A stretch of 64,000 nt of DNA. It comes from Pseudomonas sp. N040. Its GTDB lineage: Bacteria > Pseudomonadota > Gammaproteobacteria > Pseudomonadales > Pseudomonadaceae. The notes under the pieces were generated by a model. It was given only the letters and a program-made list of their open reading frames with translations. It searched no databases and was not told where the DNA came from. Below, piece by piece: positions 16,815 through 24,828 of this stretch. A program made the translations under genes and the position numbers. The stretch lies in NCBI RefSeq assembly GCF_015637705.1, contig NZ_JADOBE010000002.1, positions 231,454-295,453 on the forward strand. The letters are read 5' to 3'. Each line of letters starts with the position of its first letter. Positions within the stretch are counted from its first letter, which is position 1.

Positions 16815-17978
16815 ATGCAGCACGCCACCCAGGTTGAACTCCTCAAGCGCACGCTCGCCCTGATGGAACATGGGATTTCCGACTGCGCAGAGACCCCCTC
16901 CTCGCTTAGCGCCAGCACCTACCTGGACGAAGCGCGCTTCCGCCGCGAACGCGATCAGATCCTGCGCCGCGAACCGCTGCTGGTAGCCCGCTCCAGTGAA
17001 ATTCCCAACGGCCACTTCCTCACCCGCGACCTGCTCGCCCCGCTACTGCTGACCCGCGACAACGACGGCCAGCTGCGCGCCTTTCTCAACATCTGCAAGC
17101 ACCGCGGCACCCAGCTGGTGAGTGACTTGAGCGGACCGAACCGGGTGTTCGTCTGCCCTTACCATGCCTGGTCCTACAACCCTGACGGCCAGCTGCGCGG
17201 CATGCCGCATGCCTATGGCTTCGAGGGCATCGAGCGCGGCTGCCTGAACCTCACCGAGGTGCCGGTGGCCGAACGCTGGGGCGCGGTCTGGGCCAGTCAC
17301 ACGCCCGGGCCGGCACTCGATCTGGACACCTTCTTCGGCGAGCAATTGCTGGCCGACTTCGCCAGCTTTGGTGTCGAGTCGCATGTGGTGTTCGACCCGC
17401 GCGACATCACCCGCCCGGTCAACTGGAAGCTGACCATCGACACCTTCCTCGAGAACTACCACGTGCAGAAGGCCCACCAGGCCACCATCGACCACCTGTT
17501 CTGGCCCAACCTCGGGCTGTTCGAACGCTGCGGCCGGCACATCCGCAACTACTACGTGAAGCGCAACCTGCGCGACCTGCTGGATCAGCCGGAAAGCGCC
17601 TGGAACCTGCGTCTACATGGGAACCTGCTCTATTACCTCTGGCCCAACACCCTGGTGCTGGTCGAGCCTGACCATATTGACTTCACCAGCGTGTTCCCCG
17701 CCGGCCCGCTCGGTACCCGGGTGCTCAGCCACACCCTGCTGGCCACGGAGCCAGCCAGCGAGAAGGCCCTGCGCTACTTCCAGAAGAACAACGAGATCCT
17801 CTACAACGCGCTGGAGGAAGACTTCGGCATGGCCGCCCGGGTCCAGGCCGGCATTCAGGCCGGCGCCAGCGACCGCCTGTGGCACGGTCGCTTCGAGCCG
17901 GCGCTGAAGTGGTTTCACCAGGGGCTGGACACCGCCTTGGGTGAGCTCAGCGTCAGCGATGTGGCAGGCAATCATTAG
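16815..17978 (+). CDS. Rieske [2Fe-2S] ring-hydroxylating oxygenase, alpha subunit
   Basis: 387 residues. The Rieske centre is Cys94-Lys-His96 (CKHRGTQLV) and Cys114-Pro-Tyr-His117 (CPYHAWSYN). The catalytic domain has the mononuclear iron site in NWKLTIDTFLENYHVQKAH, with the His-x4-His pair and upstream acidic residues. Enzymes of this class activate oxygen to hydroxylate or demethylate aromatic or cyclic substrates, or to cleave quaternary amines; they need a separate reductase, which is not adjacent. No beta subunit is present, so it is of the alpha-only type. It follows a TetR regulator and is close to crotonase and thioesterase genes. Substrate unknown. Confidence 0.9.
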   Translation: MQHATQVELLKRTLALMEHGISDCAETPSSLSASTYLDEARFRRERDQILRREPLLVARSSEIPNGHFLTRDLLAPLLLTRDNDGQLRAFLNICKHRGTQLVSDLSGPNRVFVCPYHAWSYNPDGQLRGMPHAYGFEGIERGCLNLTEVPVAERWGAVWASHTPGPALDLDTFFGEQLLADFASFGVESHVVFDPRDITRPVNWKLTIDTFLENYHVQKAHQATIDHLFWPNLGLFERCGRHIRNYYVKRNLRDLLDQPESAWNLRLHGNLLYYLWPNTLVLVEPDHIDFTSVFPAGPLGTRVLSHTLLATEPASEKALRYFQKNNEILYNALEEDFGMAARVQAGIQAGASDRLWHGRFEPALKWFHQGLDTALGELSVSDVAGNH

Positions 17979-18089
17979 CGCCGGGACTTGGCGGCTCGAT
18001 TGCATGGCCGCTGGCTTGCCTGTTGCGGCTCATCTGACCGATTGAGTGGGTAACCCGCTGTGTTCATTCGCAGGAGCCCCCAAATTGCG

Positions 18090-18180
18090 TAGGGCGGGTG
18101 CAACCCGCCGTTGCCGCGCGTTGCACCCGCCCTACCAAACTGCAGCCATGCAGTCATCGCCAGCAAGCTGGCTCCTGCAA
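18090..18180. repeat. Intergenic palindromic repeats (REP-like)
   Basis: GTAGGGCGGGTGCAA (18090-18104) and TTGCACCCGCCCTAC (18121-18135) form an inverted pair, followed by a single REP-type half ATCGCCAGCAAGCTGGCTCC ending near 18177. It fills most of the 17979-18225 gap; no gene is seen there. Confidence 0.7.
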
Positions 18181-18225
18181 CGAGCGCAGACCAGACGGAT
18201 AACCCCTCCTGAACCCCCACCAACG

Positions 18226-18251
18226 AAAACGGAGCCCGCAGGCTCCGTTTT
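18226..18251 (-). terminator. Rho-independent terminator of the cytochrome/beta-helix operon
   Basis: AAAACGGAGCC, a CGCA loop and GGCTCCGTTTT form an 11-bp perfect stem. On the minus strand it lies 15 bases after the beta-helix gene stop and ends in a T run. Confidence 0.88.
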
Positions 18252-18266
18252 CAGTTGCACACAGGC

Positions 18267-19811
18267 TTACTGGTTCTGGTTCAGTGCCTGGTCGTGGAAG
18301 ATCCCGTGGTTGTCCACGCCAAGCATGAACTTGGCCACGGCCAGGCGCTGCTCGGCCGACAGGTAATCCTGCGCGGGCATGGCCGGGTAGTCTTCACGCT
18401 TCTTCTCCGGTTTGGCGATGTAGTCGGCAATGCCTTGCGGATTTTCCATATAGAGGGCCTGGATCGTCTCGACCGGTGGGCCGATCATGCGCATGCCGTA
18501 GGCGTGGCAGCCAGTGCACACACCAAAGTAGGTCAGCTTGCCCTTGTCCAGCTCGGTGATTGCGCGCGGCGGTACAGGTTCCGGGAGCAGGCGGGTGATC
18601 ACCTCGGCGGTGGTGGAGAAGCCGCAGGTACCGAAGTCCTTGAGGCCCATGTTGACGTACTGCTCACGGTTGAGGATGCAGCTCTCGCGGCTGTTGCCGA
18701 CGTTGACGATATCGACGTTGGCATTGGTCAGGGTGGCCACTTTCAGTGCCTTGATCTCGTCGATCGGATCGGTGCCGTTGTTGTACATGACGTTGTTGAG
18801 GATGGCGACCTTGTCCGACTTCGGATCGGTTTCCGGATCGCGGGTGATGTTCGGGAAGCTGTCGTGGTCGGTGATGATGATGCCGGTGTTCTTGTTGCCG
18901 GAGATGATGTTGTTTTCCATGGTCACTTCATCGGCGGCCATGATCACGATGCCGGTACCCGAGGGCACACCGGACACCATCGAACCCGGCGCGCCGAAGT
19001 TCACATGGTTGTTGTTGGTGATGAAGTTGTTGCGGATGATCAGGTCGAAGGTGGTCTTGATCGGCAGGCCCGGGGTGATGAAGGTCAGGATGCCGCCGGC
19101 GTTGTCATACACCAGGTTGTTCTCGATCACGCCGTGGCGGGAGTTCTCGAACTCGATACCGGCGACACTGGCGTACACCTCGTTGTTGTTCACATGGATG
19201 TTGTCGCTCATGCCCACGTAGATCGCCGCATCCTCGATGCCACTGACCACGTTGTTGCTGATCAGGCCGTTCTGCCCCAGTTGCGGGAAGATGCCGTAGA
19301 CGCCGGTATCCACCACGCGGTTGTTGCGGATCAGGAAGTTGTTGCCGGCCTGGCCCATGATGCCGTTGCCCTTGTAGTGGGTGATCAGCAGGTTCTCGAC
19401 GGTGATGTTGTTGCCGGAATAGAGGATCGCATCGTTGAGCTTGCGCTCGCCTTCCATGGTCGGCCACTGGCCCTGCTCGATCACCCCGGTAATCAGGATG
19501 TCGTCCTTGTCGATGTACACGGTCTCCTTGTAAGTACCCGGGTAGACCCGGATCACGTCGCCAGGCACGGCGACGCGGACGGCAGCCTGGATGGACTCGC
19601 CATCCTTGACGTCAAGCACCTTGCCCGTGCCACTGGCGCCCACCGACTTGGCCAGCGAGCCAACGTCAGCAGTCTTGTGCTCGGTCTTGGCGTAACGGTC
19701 GGCACCACCCACGATGGTGGCGCTGTTGTTGCCGGCGAGTTGCGTGCCGAGGTAGACACCACCGCCCAGCAGTGCGGCGGCGATGGCCACGCTTAAGAGT
19801 TTCTTGCCCAT
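18267..19811 (-). CDS. Parallel beta-helix protein fused to a C-terminal cytochrome c domain
   Basis: 514 residues. The N-terminal hydrophobic stretch (KKLLSVAIAAALLGGGVYLG) is a signal peptide or membrane anchor, so the protein is extracytoplasmic. Residues about 65-375 form a right-handed beta-helix (NosD/pectate-lyase fold) with an opening IQAAVRVAVPGDVIRVYPGTY and many Asn-Asn turns (ENLLITH, IRNNRV, ISNNVVSG, VNNNEVYA, IENNLVYDN). Residues about 420-510 form a small c-type cytochrome with one heme site, C432-T-G-C435-H436, and a Met in the distal segment. Last gene of an operon with a diheme peroxidase-like protein and a cytochrome c4. Beta-helices usually bind or cleave polysaccharides, but no catalytic set is evident. 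It may be an electron-transferring or modified partner of the peroxidase; this is inference. Confidence 0.85.
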   Translation of the reverse strand: MGKKLLSVAIAAALLGGGVYLGTQLAGNNSATIVGGADRYAKTEHKTADVGSLAKSVGASGTGKVLDVKDGESIQAAVRVAVPGDVIRVYPGTYKETVYIDKDDILITGVIEQGQWPTMEGERKLNDAILYSGNNITVENLLITHYKGNGIMGQAGNNFLIRNNRVVDTGVYGIFPQLGQNGLISNNVVSGIEDAAIYVGMSDNIHVNNNEVYASVAGIEFENSRHGVIENNLVYDNAGGILTFITPGLPIKTTFDLIIRNNFITNNNHVNFGAPGSMVSGVPSGTGIVIMAADEVTMENNIISGNKNTGIIITDHDSFPNITRDPETDPKSDKVAILNNVMYNNGTDPIDEIKALKVATLTNANVDIVNVGNSRESCILNREQYVNMGLKDFGTCGFSTTAEVITRLLPEPVPPRAITELDKGKLTYFGVCTGCHAYGMRMIGPPVETIQALYMENPQGIADYIAKPEKKREDYPAMPAQDYLSAEQRLAVAKFMLGVDNHGIFHDQALNQNQ

Positions 19812-19814
19812 TTT

Positions 19815-21059
19815 TTATTCTCCGGTTGGTTCAGCAACGCTGACTGTGGTTGTAGCAGAATTGGCACCATCGTGCAGGGCCGGCGGCAACTTGCCGATCG
19901 GCTGCAAGCCTGAGGGGACGCGCTCGGGTATCGCAGGGGTGAAGGATTCGTCGGTCAGCGCACGCATGAAGTCGACCAGGCGATCCAGTTCATGCTCAGC
20001 GAGTTTTGGTTCCCAGATATGCCAGTGCAACTGGACCCTGGCCTTCTCTTCTTCGGGCAGGGCATGCCCGCGGCCCTTGGTATAGAACTCGGCGGCATCG
20101 CGCAGATTGCCGAAGGTGCCGGAGTGCATGTAGGGCGCGGTTTGCGCGACATTGCGCAGCGACGGCACCTTGAAGCCACCGCGCCAGTCCTTGTTATGCG
20201 ACGGCTTCTCGGCCCCCGGATCAAACGGCCGGCCATCCGGCTCGGGTACCCCGATCACGGCGATCTGCTGGTTGGTGAACAACGGTGGCGTATGGCACTC
20301 GGAACAGCGCGCGACAAACGAGCGATAGATGTTGAAGCCTTCCAGCTCCTTGGCGTTCAAGGCATCGGCAGAGCCATGGGCATAACGGTCGTAGGGACTG
20401 TTCAGCGAGATCAATGAAGTCTGGAAAGCCGCCAGTGACAGGTACAGCTGATCAAGGGTAACGCCCTGCTGTTGCTGCCCCGGATAAGCCTGGGCAAACA
20501 ACCGGCGATACTCGGCACTGCCGTTCAGGCGCTCGAGCAGCAACTGCGGCGAACTGGCCATCTCCACCGGAGAAAACAAGGGCCCCTGCATCTGCTCTTC
20601 CAGCGAGGTGGCCCGGGCATCCCAGAAGAAATGCGTGAGGAACGCCATGTTCCACAGGCTGGGAGCGCCACGCTGACCTTCCAGCCCATTGCTGCCGATG
20701 CTGCGCTTGAGGCCGTCGGCAAAACCCAGCTTGGGATGATGGCAACTGGCGCAGGAGAGGGTCTGGTCGCCCGACAGCACGGGGTCGAAGAACAGGTTGC
20801 GGCCCAGGTCAATCTGCTGCGGACTGAAACCCTCGCGGTGTGGCGGCAGGGAGGTCTGCAGACCGCCGACGCCCTTGTCGTACAGCGAGTCGTACTGGTC
20901 GTACAGCGTATGCAGCTTGCAGGTGTTGTCCGCCGTGGTTTCGAAGCCGGCCGGGCAGATGCTGGCCAGCTCTATCGGTGTGTCGGCAGCACTAGCCATG
21001 GACGCAAGCCCGCTCAGAACAACCGTACAGCAGAGCCGTGAAGTAATAAAAAATCGCAC
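19815..21059 (-). CDS. Diheme cytochrome c peroxidase / MauG-like protein
   Basis: About 414 residues from a GTG at 21059 (signal peptide RFFITSRLCCTVVLSGLASMASA); a TTG at 21083 overlapping the upstream gene is the alternative. Two heme c sites: C103-A-S-C106-H107 and C252-S-E-C255-H256. NMAFLTHFFWDARA carries the Trp expected between the hemes, and APYMHSGTFGNL is the segment that holds the distal ligand of the low-potential or high-potential heme in Ccp/MauG. Located in the periplasm. Ccp family members reduce hydrogen peroxide; MauG-like members oxidatively modify a partner protein. The stop is four bases from the beta-helix-cytochrome start, so the two are surely co-translated. Confidence 0.9.
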   Translation of the reverse strand: MRFFITSRLCCTVVLSGLASMASAADTPIELASICPAGFETTADNTCKLHTLYDQYDSLYDKGVGGLQTSLPPHREGFSPQQIDLGRNLFFDPVLSGDQTLSCASCHHPKLGFADGLKRSIGSNGLEGQRGAPSLWNMAFLTHFFWDARATSLEEQMQGPLFSPVEMASSPQLLLERLNGSAEYRRLFAQAYPGQQQQGVTLDQLYLSLAAFQTSLISLNSPYDRYAHGSADALNAKELEGFNIYRSFVARCSECHTPPLFTNQQIAVIGVPEPDGRPFDPGAEKPSHNKDWRGGFKVPSLRNVAQTAPYMHSGTFGNLRDAAEFYTKGRGHALPEEEKARVQLHWHIWEPKLAEHELDRLVDFMRALTDESFTPAIPERVPSGLQPIGKLPPALHDGANSATTTVSVAEPTGE

Positions 21060-21069
21060 CCGCAAGCCC

Positions 21070-21702
21070 TTACTTGGCGCCAAGCGTATTCAGGTACGCC
21101 AGCACATCCTGCAACTCGGTTTCGTTGAGGCTGTTGGCCATCATCCTCATTTGCCGGCCAAAGCGATCCTGCTGCTGGTAGCCGCGCTTGCCCTGCTTGA
21201 AGTGGTTGAACTGGGTCTGCAGGTAGACATCACTCTGCCCGGCCAAACGTGGCGAATTCAGTGCAGGATTGCCCTCGGCCTTGCCACCATGACAGGACCC
21301 GCACTTGGACTGGTACAGCTTGGCGCCCTGGGCGGCGTCACCGCCCGTCAGGGCTGGCGTTGCCTTGGCGGCAGGCAGGCTGGCCAGATACTCCGCAACG
21401 GCAGTTACCGCCGCGTCATCGGCCAGGCCCTTGGCCATTGGCGCCATCTGCGCACCACCGCTGTCGCCGGCAGCCGTACCACGCAGATCGGTGCGGAAAT
21501 TCAGCAACTGGCGCTGCAGGTAGGCAGCCTGCTGGCCGGCCAATGCCGGCGCCTGCAGCGCCGGATTGCCCTGCCCGGCGGCACCATGGCACGCGACACA
21601 GGTAGCCTCGAACAGCGCCTTGCCCGGCGCCGTATCGGCAGCATTCAACGAAGTGGCTGCGGTCAGCCCGAGCAGCAGCGTTGCACCAAGAAACTGTCGC
21701 AT
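21070..21702 (-). CDS. Cytochrome c4-type diheme cytochrome
   Basis: 210 residues: signal peptide (FLGATLLLGLTAATSLNAADTA) then two cytochrome c domains with C35-V-A-C38-H39 and C134-G-S-C137-H138. Each is followed by a GNPAL-x-(A/S)P-x-LAGQ repeat and a Met ligand region (MAPMAKGL and MRMMANSL), the pattern of c4. A periplasmic electron carrier, first gene of the operon, overlapping or abutting the diheme peroxidase gene. It probably passes electrons to or from the peroxidase and the beta-helix cytochrome. No strong ribosome site is seen before ATG 21702 apart from GGTGA. Confidence 0.92.
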   Translation of the reverse strand: MRQFLGATLLLGLTAATSLNAADTAPGKALFEATCVACHGAAGQGNPALQAPALAGQQAAYLQRQLLNFRTDLRGTAAGDSGGAQMAPMAKGLADDAAVTAVAEYLASLPAAKATPALTGGDAAQGAKLYQSKCGSCHGGKAEGNPALNSPRLAGQSDVYLQTQFNHFKQGKRGYQQQDRFGRQMRMMANSLNETELQDVLAYLNTLGAK

Positions 21703-21892
21703 AGGAGTGTCACCGGAAGAAATGGAGCGACCCAGAACAGTCGCGAAGTGCAGGCAGAATATATGGAACTATCGTACCAATCAAGCCTGAAAACTGCTGT
21801 TGCCGACGGCTGCACGCTGGCCGGGCATGCCTTGTGGCCAGCTCGAAGGTAGTGTGTTGCAGGGTGCCTGCAGGCTACTGGCGGATAACGAC

Positions 21893-21935
21893 GGTTGTGG
21901 TGAGTGGTTGCACCGTGCAACCGCTCGCCACAACC
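21893..21935. repeat. Near-perfect inverted repeat (21-bp arms)
   Basis: GGTTGTGGTGAGTGGTTGCAC at 21893-21913 pairs with the following 22 bases, with only G-T wobble at two positions and almost no loop. It lies 13 bases downstream of the DUF1127 stop but has no T tract on either strand, so it may be a cruciform or processing site rather than a simple terminator. Confidence 0.6.
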
Positions 21936-21947
21936 GGGCATTGCGGG

Positions 21948-22181
21948 TTATTTGGCCAACGGATCGTCCCAGAACGGCCGTTCGCTTTCCTGCATGGCAT
22001 CCGCCCGGCTCAGGCCGATGTCGTGCAAGGCCCGCTCGTCCAGCAGCGCCAGGCGCCGGCGTTGCTCGGACAGCTGCCACCAGCGGCGCAGCTGGCGGTA
22101 GGCGGCGCGCAGTGGCGCCCAGAACTGGACGATACGCCGGCCGCCTGAAGTGAACGCGAAGGATGCGGATTGATCTTTCAT
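21948..22181 (-). CDS. DUF1127 small protein
   Basis: 77 residues from ATG 22181 (MKDQSASFAF) with GGGAGGG upstream; the frame extends to 22235 without support. The C-terminal DUF1127 signature is present: RRRLALLDERALHDIGLSRADA. The protein is rich in Arg and Trp (RRIVQFWAPLRAAYRQLRRWW). Small DUF1127 proteins in other proteobacteria affect RNA turnover and carbon or phosphate responses, but no activity can be read here. Divergent from the LysR regulator, which may control it. Confidence 0.88.
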   Translation of the reverse strand: MKDQSASFAFTSGGRRIVQFWAPLRAAYRQLRRWWQLSEQRRRLALLDERALHDIGLSRADAMQESERPFWDDPLAK

Positions 22182-22278
22182 TTGCTTGCCCTCCCTGTGG
22201 GGTTGGCGCCAGTCTCGCGCCGGGGCTAACATCAATCCAACGAATGTTTCTTATGCGACCCATCTTGGAATTTGATAC

Positions 22279-23130
22279 ATGAGCCACCCCAGCATCGACA
22301 GCGAACTGCTGCGCAGTTTCATCGCCATCGCCGATCACGGCAGCTTCACCCGCGCCGCCAACGCGGTGAACCGCACCCAGTCGGCGGTCAGCATGCAGAT
22401 GAAGCGCCTCGAGGATGATGTGCTCAAGCGCCCGCTGTTCGAGCGCGACGGGCGCGGCGTGCAACTCACCGCCGAGGGCCAGGTGCTGCTCGGCTACGCG
22501 CGGCGCATCCTCAAGCTGCAGGGCGAGGTGTTCAACACCCTGCGCCAGCCACACATGGTCGGGGCGGTGAAGATCGGCACCCCGGACGACTACGTGATGC
22601 GTTTCCTGCCCGGCATCCTTGCGCAGTTCGCCCAGGCCTACCCGCTGGTGCAGGTGGAAGTGCACTGCGAGCCCTCGACCCAGTTGCTGCAGCGCCAGGA
22701 CCTCGACCTGACCATCGTCTCCCGCGAGCCGGGCAACGAGATCGGCCAGTTGCTGCGCCAGGAACGCTTCGTCTGGGCCCAGGCCCGCGGGCACAACGTG
22801 CACGAATGCAACCCGCTGCCGCTGGCCATGTTCAACGCCGGCTGCTTCTGCCGCGCCTGGGCCTGCAATGCACTGGACGCCCGCGAGCGCGCCTACCGGG
22901 TGGCCTACACCAGCCCCAGCCTGTCGGCGATCCTGGCGGTGGTCAGCGCCGGACTGGCGATCACCGCGCAGATGGAAAGCATCATCACCCCTGACCTGGA
23001 AATCATCGGCCCGGAACAGGGCCTGCCCGAACTGCCGCTGACCAGCATCGTGCTACTGCGCAACCCGCGCAGCCAGTCACCGGTGACCGAGACGCTGGCG
23101 GCGCAGATCGCCGAGGGCTTCAGACTCTGA
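22279..23130 (+). CDS. LysR-family transcriptional regulator
   Basis: 283 residues. The N-terminal winged HTH is standard: LLRSFIAIADHGSFTRAANAVNRTQSAVSMQMKRLEDDV. A substrate-binding domain follows (VGAVKIGTPDDYVMRFLPG), fairly short at the C-terminus. Divergent from the DUF1127 gene, with an AT-containing intergenic stretch (ATCAATCCAACGAAT) that could be a LysR box. The 3' end overlaps the convergent TauE/SafE gene by 11 bases. Confidence 0.92.
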   Translation: MSHPSIDSELLRSFIAIADHGSFTRAANAVNRTQSAVSMQMKRLEDDVLKRPLFERDGRGVQLTAEGQVLLGYARRILKLQGEVFNTLRQPHMVGAVKIGTPDDYVMRFLPGILAQFAQAYPLVQVEVHCEPSTQLLQRQDLDLTIVSREPGNEIGQLLRQERFVWAQARGHNVHECNPLPLAMFNAGCFCRAWACNALDARERAYRVAYTSPSLSAILAVVSAGLAITAQMESIITPDLEIIGPEQGLPELPLTSIVLLRNPRSQSPVTETLAAQIAEGFRL

Positions 23131-23875
23131 ACCCGAGCAACAGCGCACAGGCCAGCAGGAAACCGCAGAACAGCTGGCGCAAACGGCGATCCGGCAGGGC
23201 ATGTGCCAGCTTCACGCCCCAGCTGATGCTGGCCAGCCCGCCGATGGCCAGCGGAATGCCGAGCGCCCAGTCGACTTCGCCGTGAACGGCATAGGTGAGC
23301 AGGGTCACGCTGGTCGCCGGCAGCGCCAGGGCCAGCGACAGGCCCTGGGCCAGCACCTGGCTGAGGCCGAAGATCGCCGTCAGGCTGGGGGTGGCCAGCA
23401 CCGCACTGCCCACCGCGAACAGCCCGCCGAGCAGGCCCGAAGCCGCGCCCAGCGGGATCAGCCAGGGCCAGGGGTGACGCAGCTGCTGGCCGCCGTCGGG
23501 CAACTGGCGATACAACCGCCAGAGGTTGAACGCCGCCAGCGCCAGCAGGAAGCCGACGAAGGCCAGGCGCATGCTGCGCGCCTCCAGCTGCAGTGCCAGC
23601 AAGGACGCCAGCCAGGCACTGCCCAGCCCGGACAGCCCCAGTGCCAGGGCGTACCGCCGGTTGATCGGGTTGTGCTGGTGGTAGCGCCACAGCGCCAGCA
23701 CCACATTGGGCACCACCATCACCAGCGCCGTGCCCTGGGCCAGTTGCTGATCGAGGCCGAACAGCACACCCAGCGCCGGAATCGCGACCAGCCCGCCACC
23801 AATGCCGAACAGCCCGCCGAGCGTACCGAGCGCGGCACCGAGCAGCAGATTCAGCAGCCAGCTTGCAATGTCCAT
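23120..23875 (-). CDS. TauE/SafE-family membrane transporter
   Basis: 251 residues, almost wholly hydrophobic, with about eight membrane spans. The paired family repeats are visible as LGTLGGLFGIGGGLVAIPAL near the N-terminus and GAASGLLGGLFAVGSAVLATP in the second half. Family members export sulfite, sulfoacetate or other organic anions. It is convergent with the LysR gene and followed upstream by a repeat-rich gap, so no operon partner indicates the substrate. A link to the sulfatases in the window is tempting but unsupported. Confidence 0.88.
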   Translation of the reverse strand: MDIASWLLNLLLGAALGTLGGLFGIGGGLVAIPALGVLFGLDQQLAQGTALVMVVPNVVLALWRYHQHNPINRRYALALGLSGLGSAWLASLLALQLEARSMRLAFVGFLLALAAFNLWRLYRQLPDGGQQLRHPWPWLIPLGAASGLLGGLFAVGSAVLATPSLTAIFGLSQVLAQGLSLALALPATSVTLLTYAVHGEVDWALGIPLAIGGLASISWGVKLAHALPDRRLRQLFCGFLLACALLLGFRV

Positions 23876-23907
23876 GCAGCCTCCCGTGGCTGATAAAAAC
23901 GCAGTGC

Positions 23908-24000
23908 GTAGGGTGGGCGTAGGGTGGGCTTTAGCCCACCATTTGGCGCTGCCTGGTTTGGTGGGCTAAAGCCCACCCTGCGTTTTGCGCCCACCAGGCA
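23908..24000. repeat. Intergenic palindromic repeat, GGGTGGGCT family
   Basis: The 23876-24209 gap holds no gene. Its first part contains GTAGGGTGGGCGTAGGGTGG and GGTGGGCTTTAGCCCACC, with the inverted partner GGTGGGCTAAAGCCCACC near 23960-23980 ending CCTGCGTT. This is a common intergenic repeat type in Pseudomonas. Confidence 0.65.
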
Positions 24001-24063
24001 ACAGGTACAGCGCCAACAAAAAGGCTATGTCCCTGTTATGTGTTGCTAGCCACTTTCGCTTTC

Positions 24064-24129
24064 TGTAGGAGCCAGCTTGCTGGCGATAGGAGCTGTCTGC
24101 CAGCGATCGCCAGCAAGCTGGCTCCTACA
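24064..24129. repeat. REP doublet (BIME)
   Basis: TGTAGGAGCCAGCTTGCTGG... at 24064-24087 faces its inverse ...CCAGCAAGCTGGCTCCTACA at 24106-24129, giving two 24-base arms about 18 bases apart. Typical Pseudomonas REP pair between the TauE/SafE and efp genes. Confidence 0.85.
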
Positions 24130-24164
24130 AAAAGGTTCCGCAACACGTAACGGGTACATAGCCA

Positions 24165-24193
24165 ACAAAAAACCCGGCACATGGCCGGGCTTT
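24165..24193 (-). terminator. Rho-independent terminator of efp
   Basis: On the minus strand AGCCCGGC, loop CATG, then GCCGGGTTTTTTG. It lies about 17 bases after the efp stop. Confidence 0.9.
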
Positions 24194-24209
24194 CAGGACT
24201 CGCGCAGGT

Positions 24210-24785
24210 TTAAGCCTGTGGAGCCTGGGTGCGACCCTTGTAGGAGCCGTCACGGGTGTCGATTTCGATCCAGTCGTCGATATTGCAGAAATCCGCAACC
24301 TTGACTTCGGTGCCGTTGCTCAGCTTGGCCGGCTTCATCACCTTGCCGGACGTATCGCCACGGGCGGAGCCTTCGGTGTAGGTGATCTTGCGCACGATGG
24401 TGGTCGGCAGGTCGACGGAGATCACCTTGCCTTCGAAGAACACCGCTTCGCAGACGTCGGTCATGCCTTCTTCGATGAACGGCAGGACGCTTTCCAGGTC
24501 TTCGGCACGCAGTTCGTAGGAGTTGTACTCCGGATCCATGAACACGTAGTCGTCACCGCTGATGTAGGACAGGGTCACTTCCTTGCGCTCGAGGATCACC
24601 GGCTCCATCTTGTCGTCGGCTTTGTACACGGTCTCGGTCTTGGAGCCGTTGATCAGGTTCTTCAGCTTCATCTTGACGATGGCGCTGTTGCGGCCGGACT
24701 TGGTGAATTCGGCTTTCTGGATAAGCCAAGGATGGCCGTCAATCAGGGCCACGCTGTTCGGCTTCATTTCTTGTGCGGTTTTCAT
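24210..24785 (-). CDS. efp: Translation elongation factor P, arginine type
   Basis: 191 residues, normal EF-P length. It relieves ribosome stalling at polyproline. The modified loop reads KSGRNSA with Arg32, so it is the type activated by rhamnosylation of Arg, not by lysylation. [28 protein letters not shown] is the family's conserved C-domain segment. The gene for the modifying enzyme EarP lies 43 bases upstream on the same strand, forming the usual earP-efp pair. The protein acts in the cytosol at the ribosomal E site. Confidence 0.97.
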   Translation of the reverse strand: MKTAQEMKPNSVALIDGHPWLIQKAEFTKSGRNSAIVKMKLKNLINGSKTETVYKADDKMEPVILERKEVTLSYISGDDYVFMDPEYNSYELRAEDLESVLPFIEEGMTDVCEAVFFEGKVISVDLPTTIVRKITYTEGSARGDTSGKVMKPAKLSNGTEVKVADFCNIDDWIEIDTRDGSYKGRTQAPQA

Positions 24786-24828
24786 ACGCTAATCCGTTTG
24801 GAGGGGGAGACAAAAAACAGGCCGCGTA

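Noticed and set aside
18255..19796. 513-codon open frame on the plus strand
   Set aside because: Antisense to the beta-helix-cytochrome gene and it runs over that gene's heme motif. His/Val/Asp-rich composition is an artefact.
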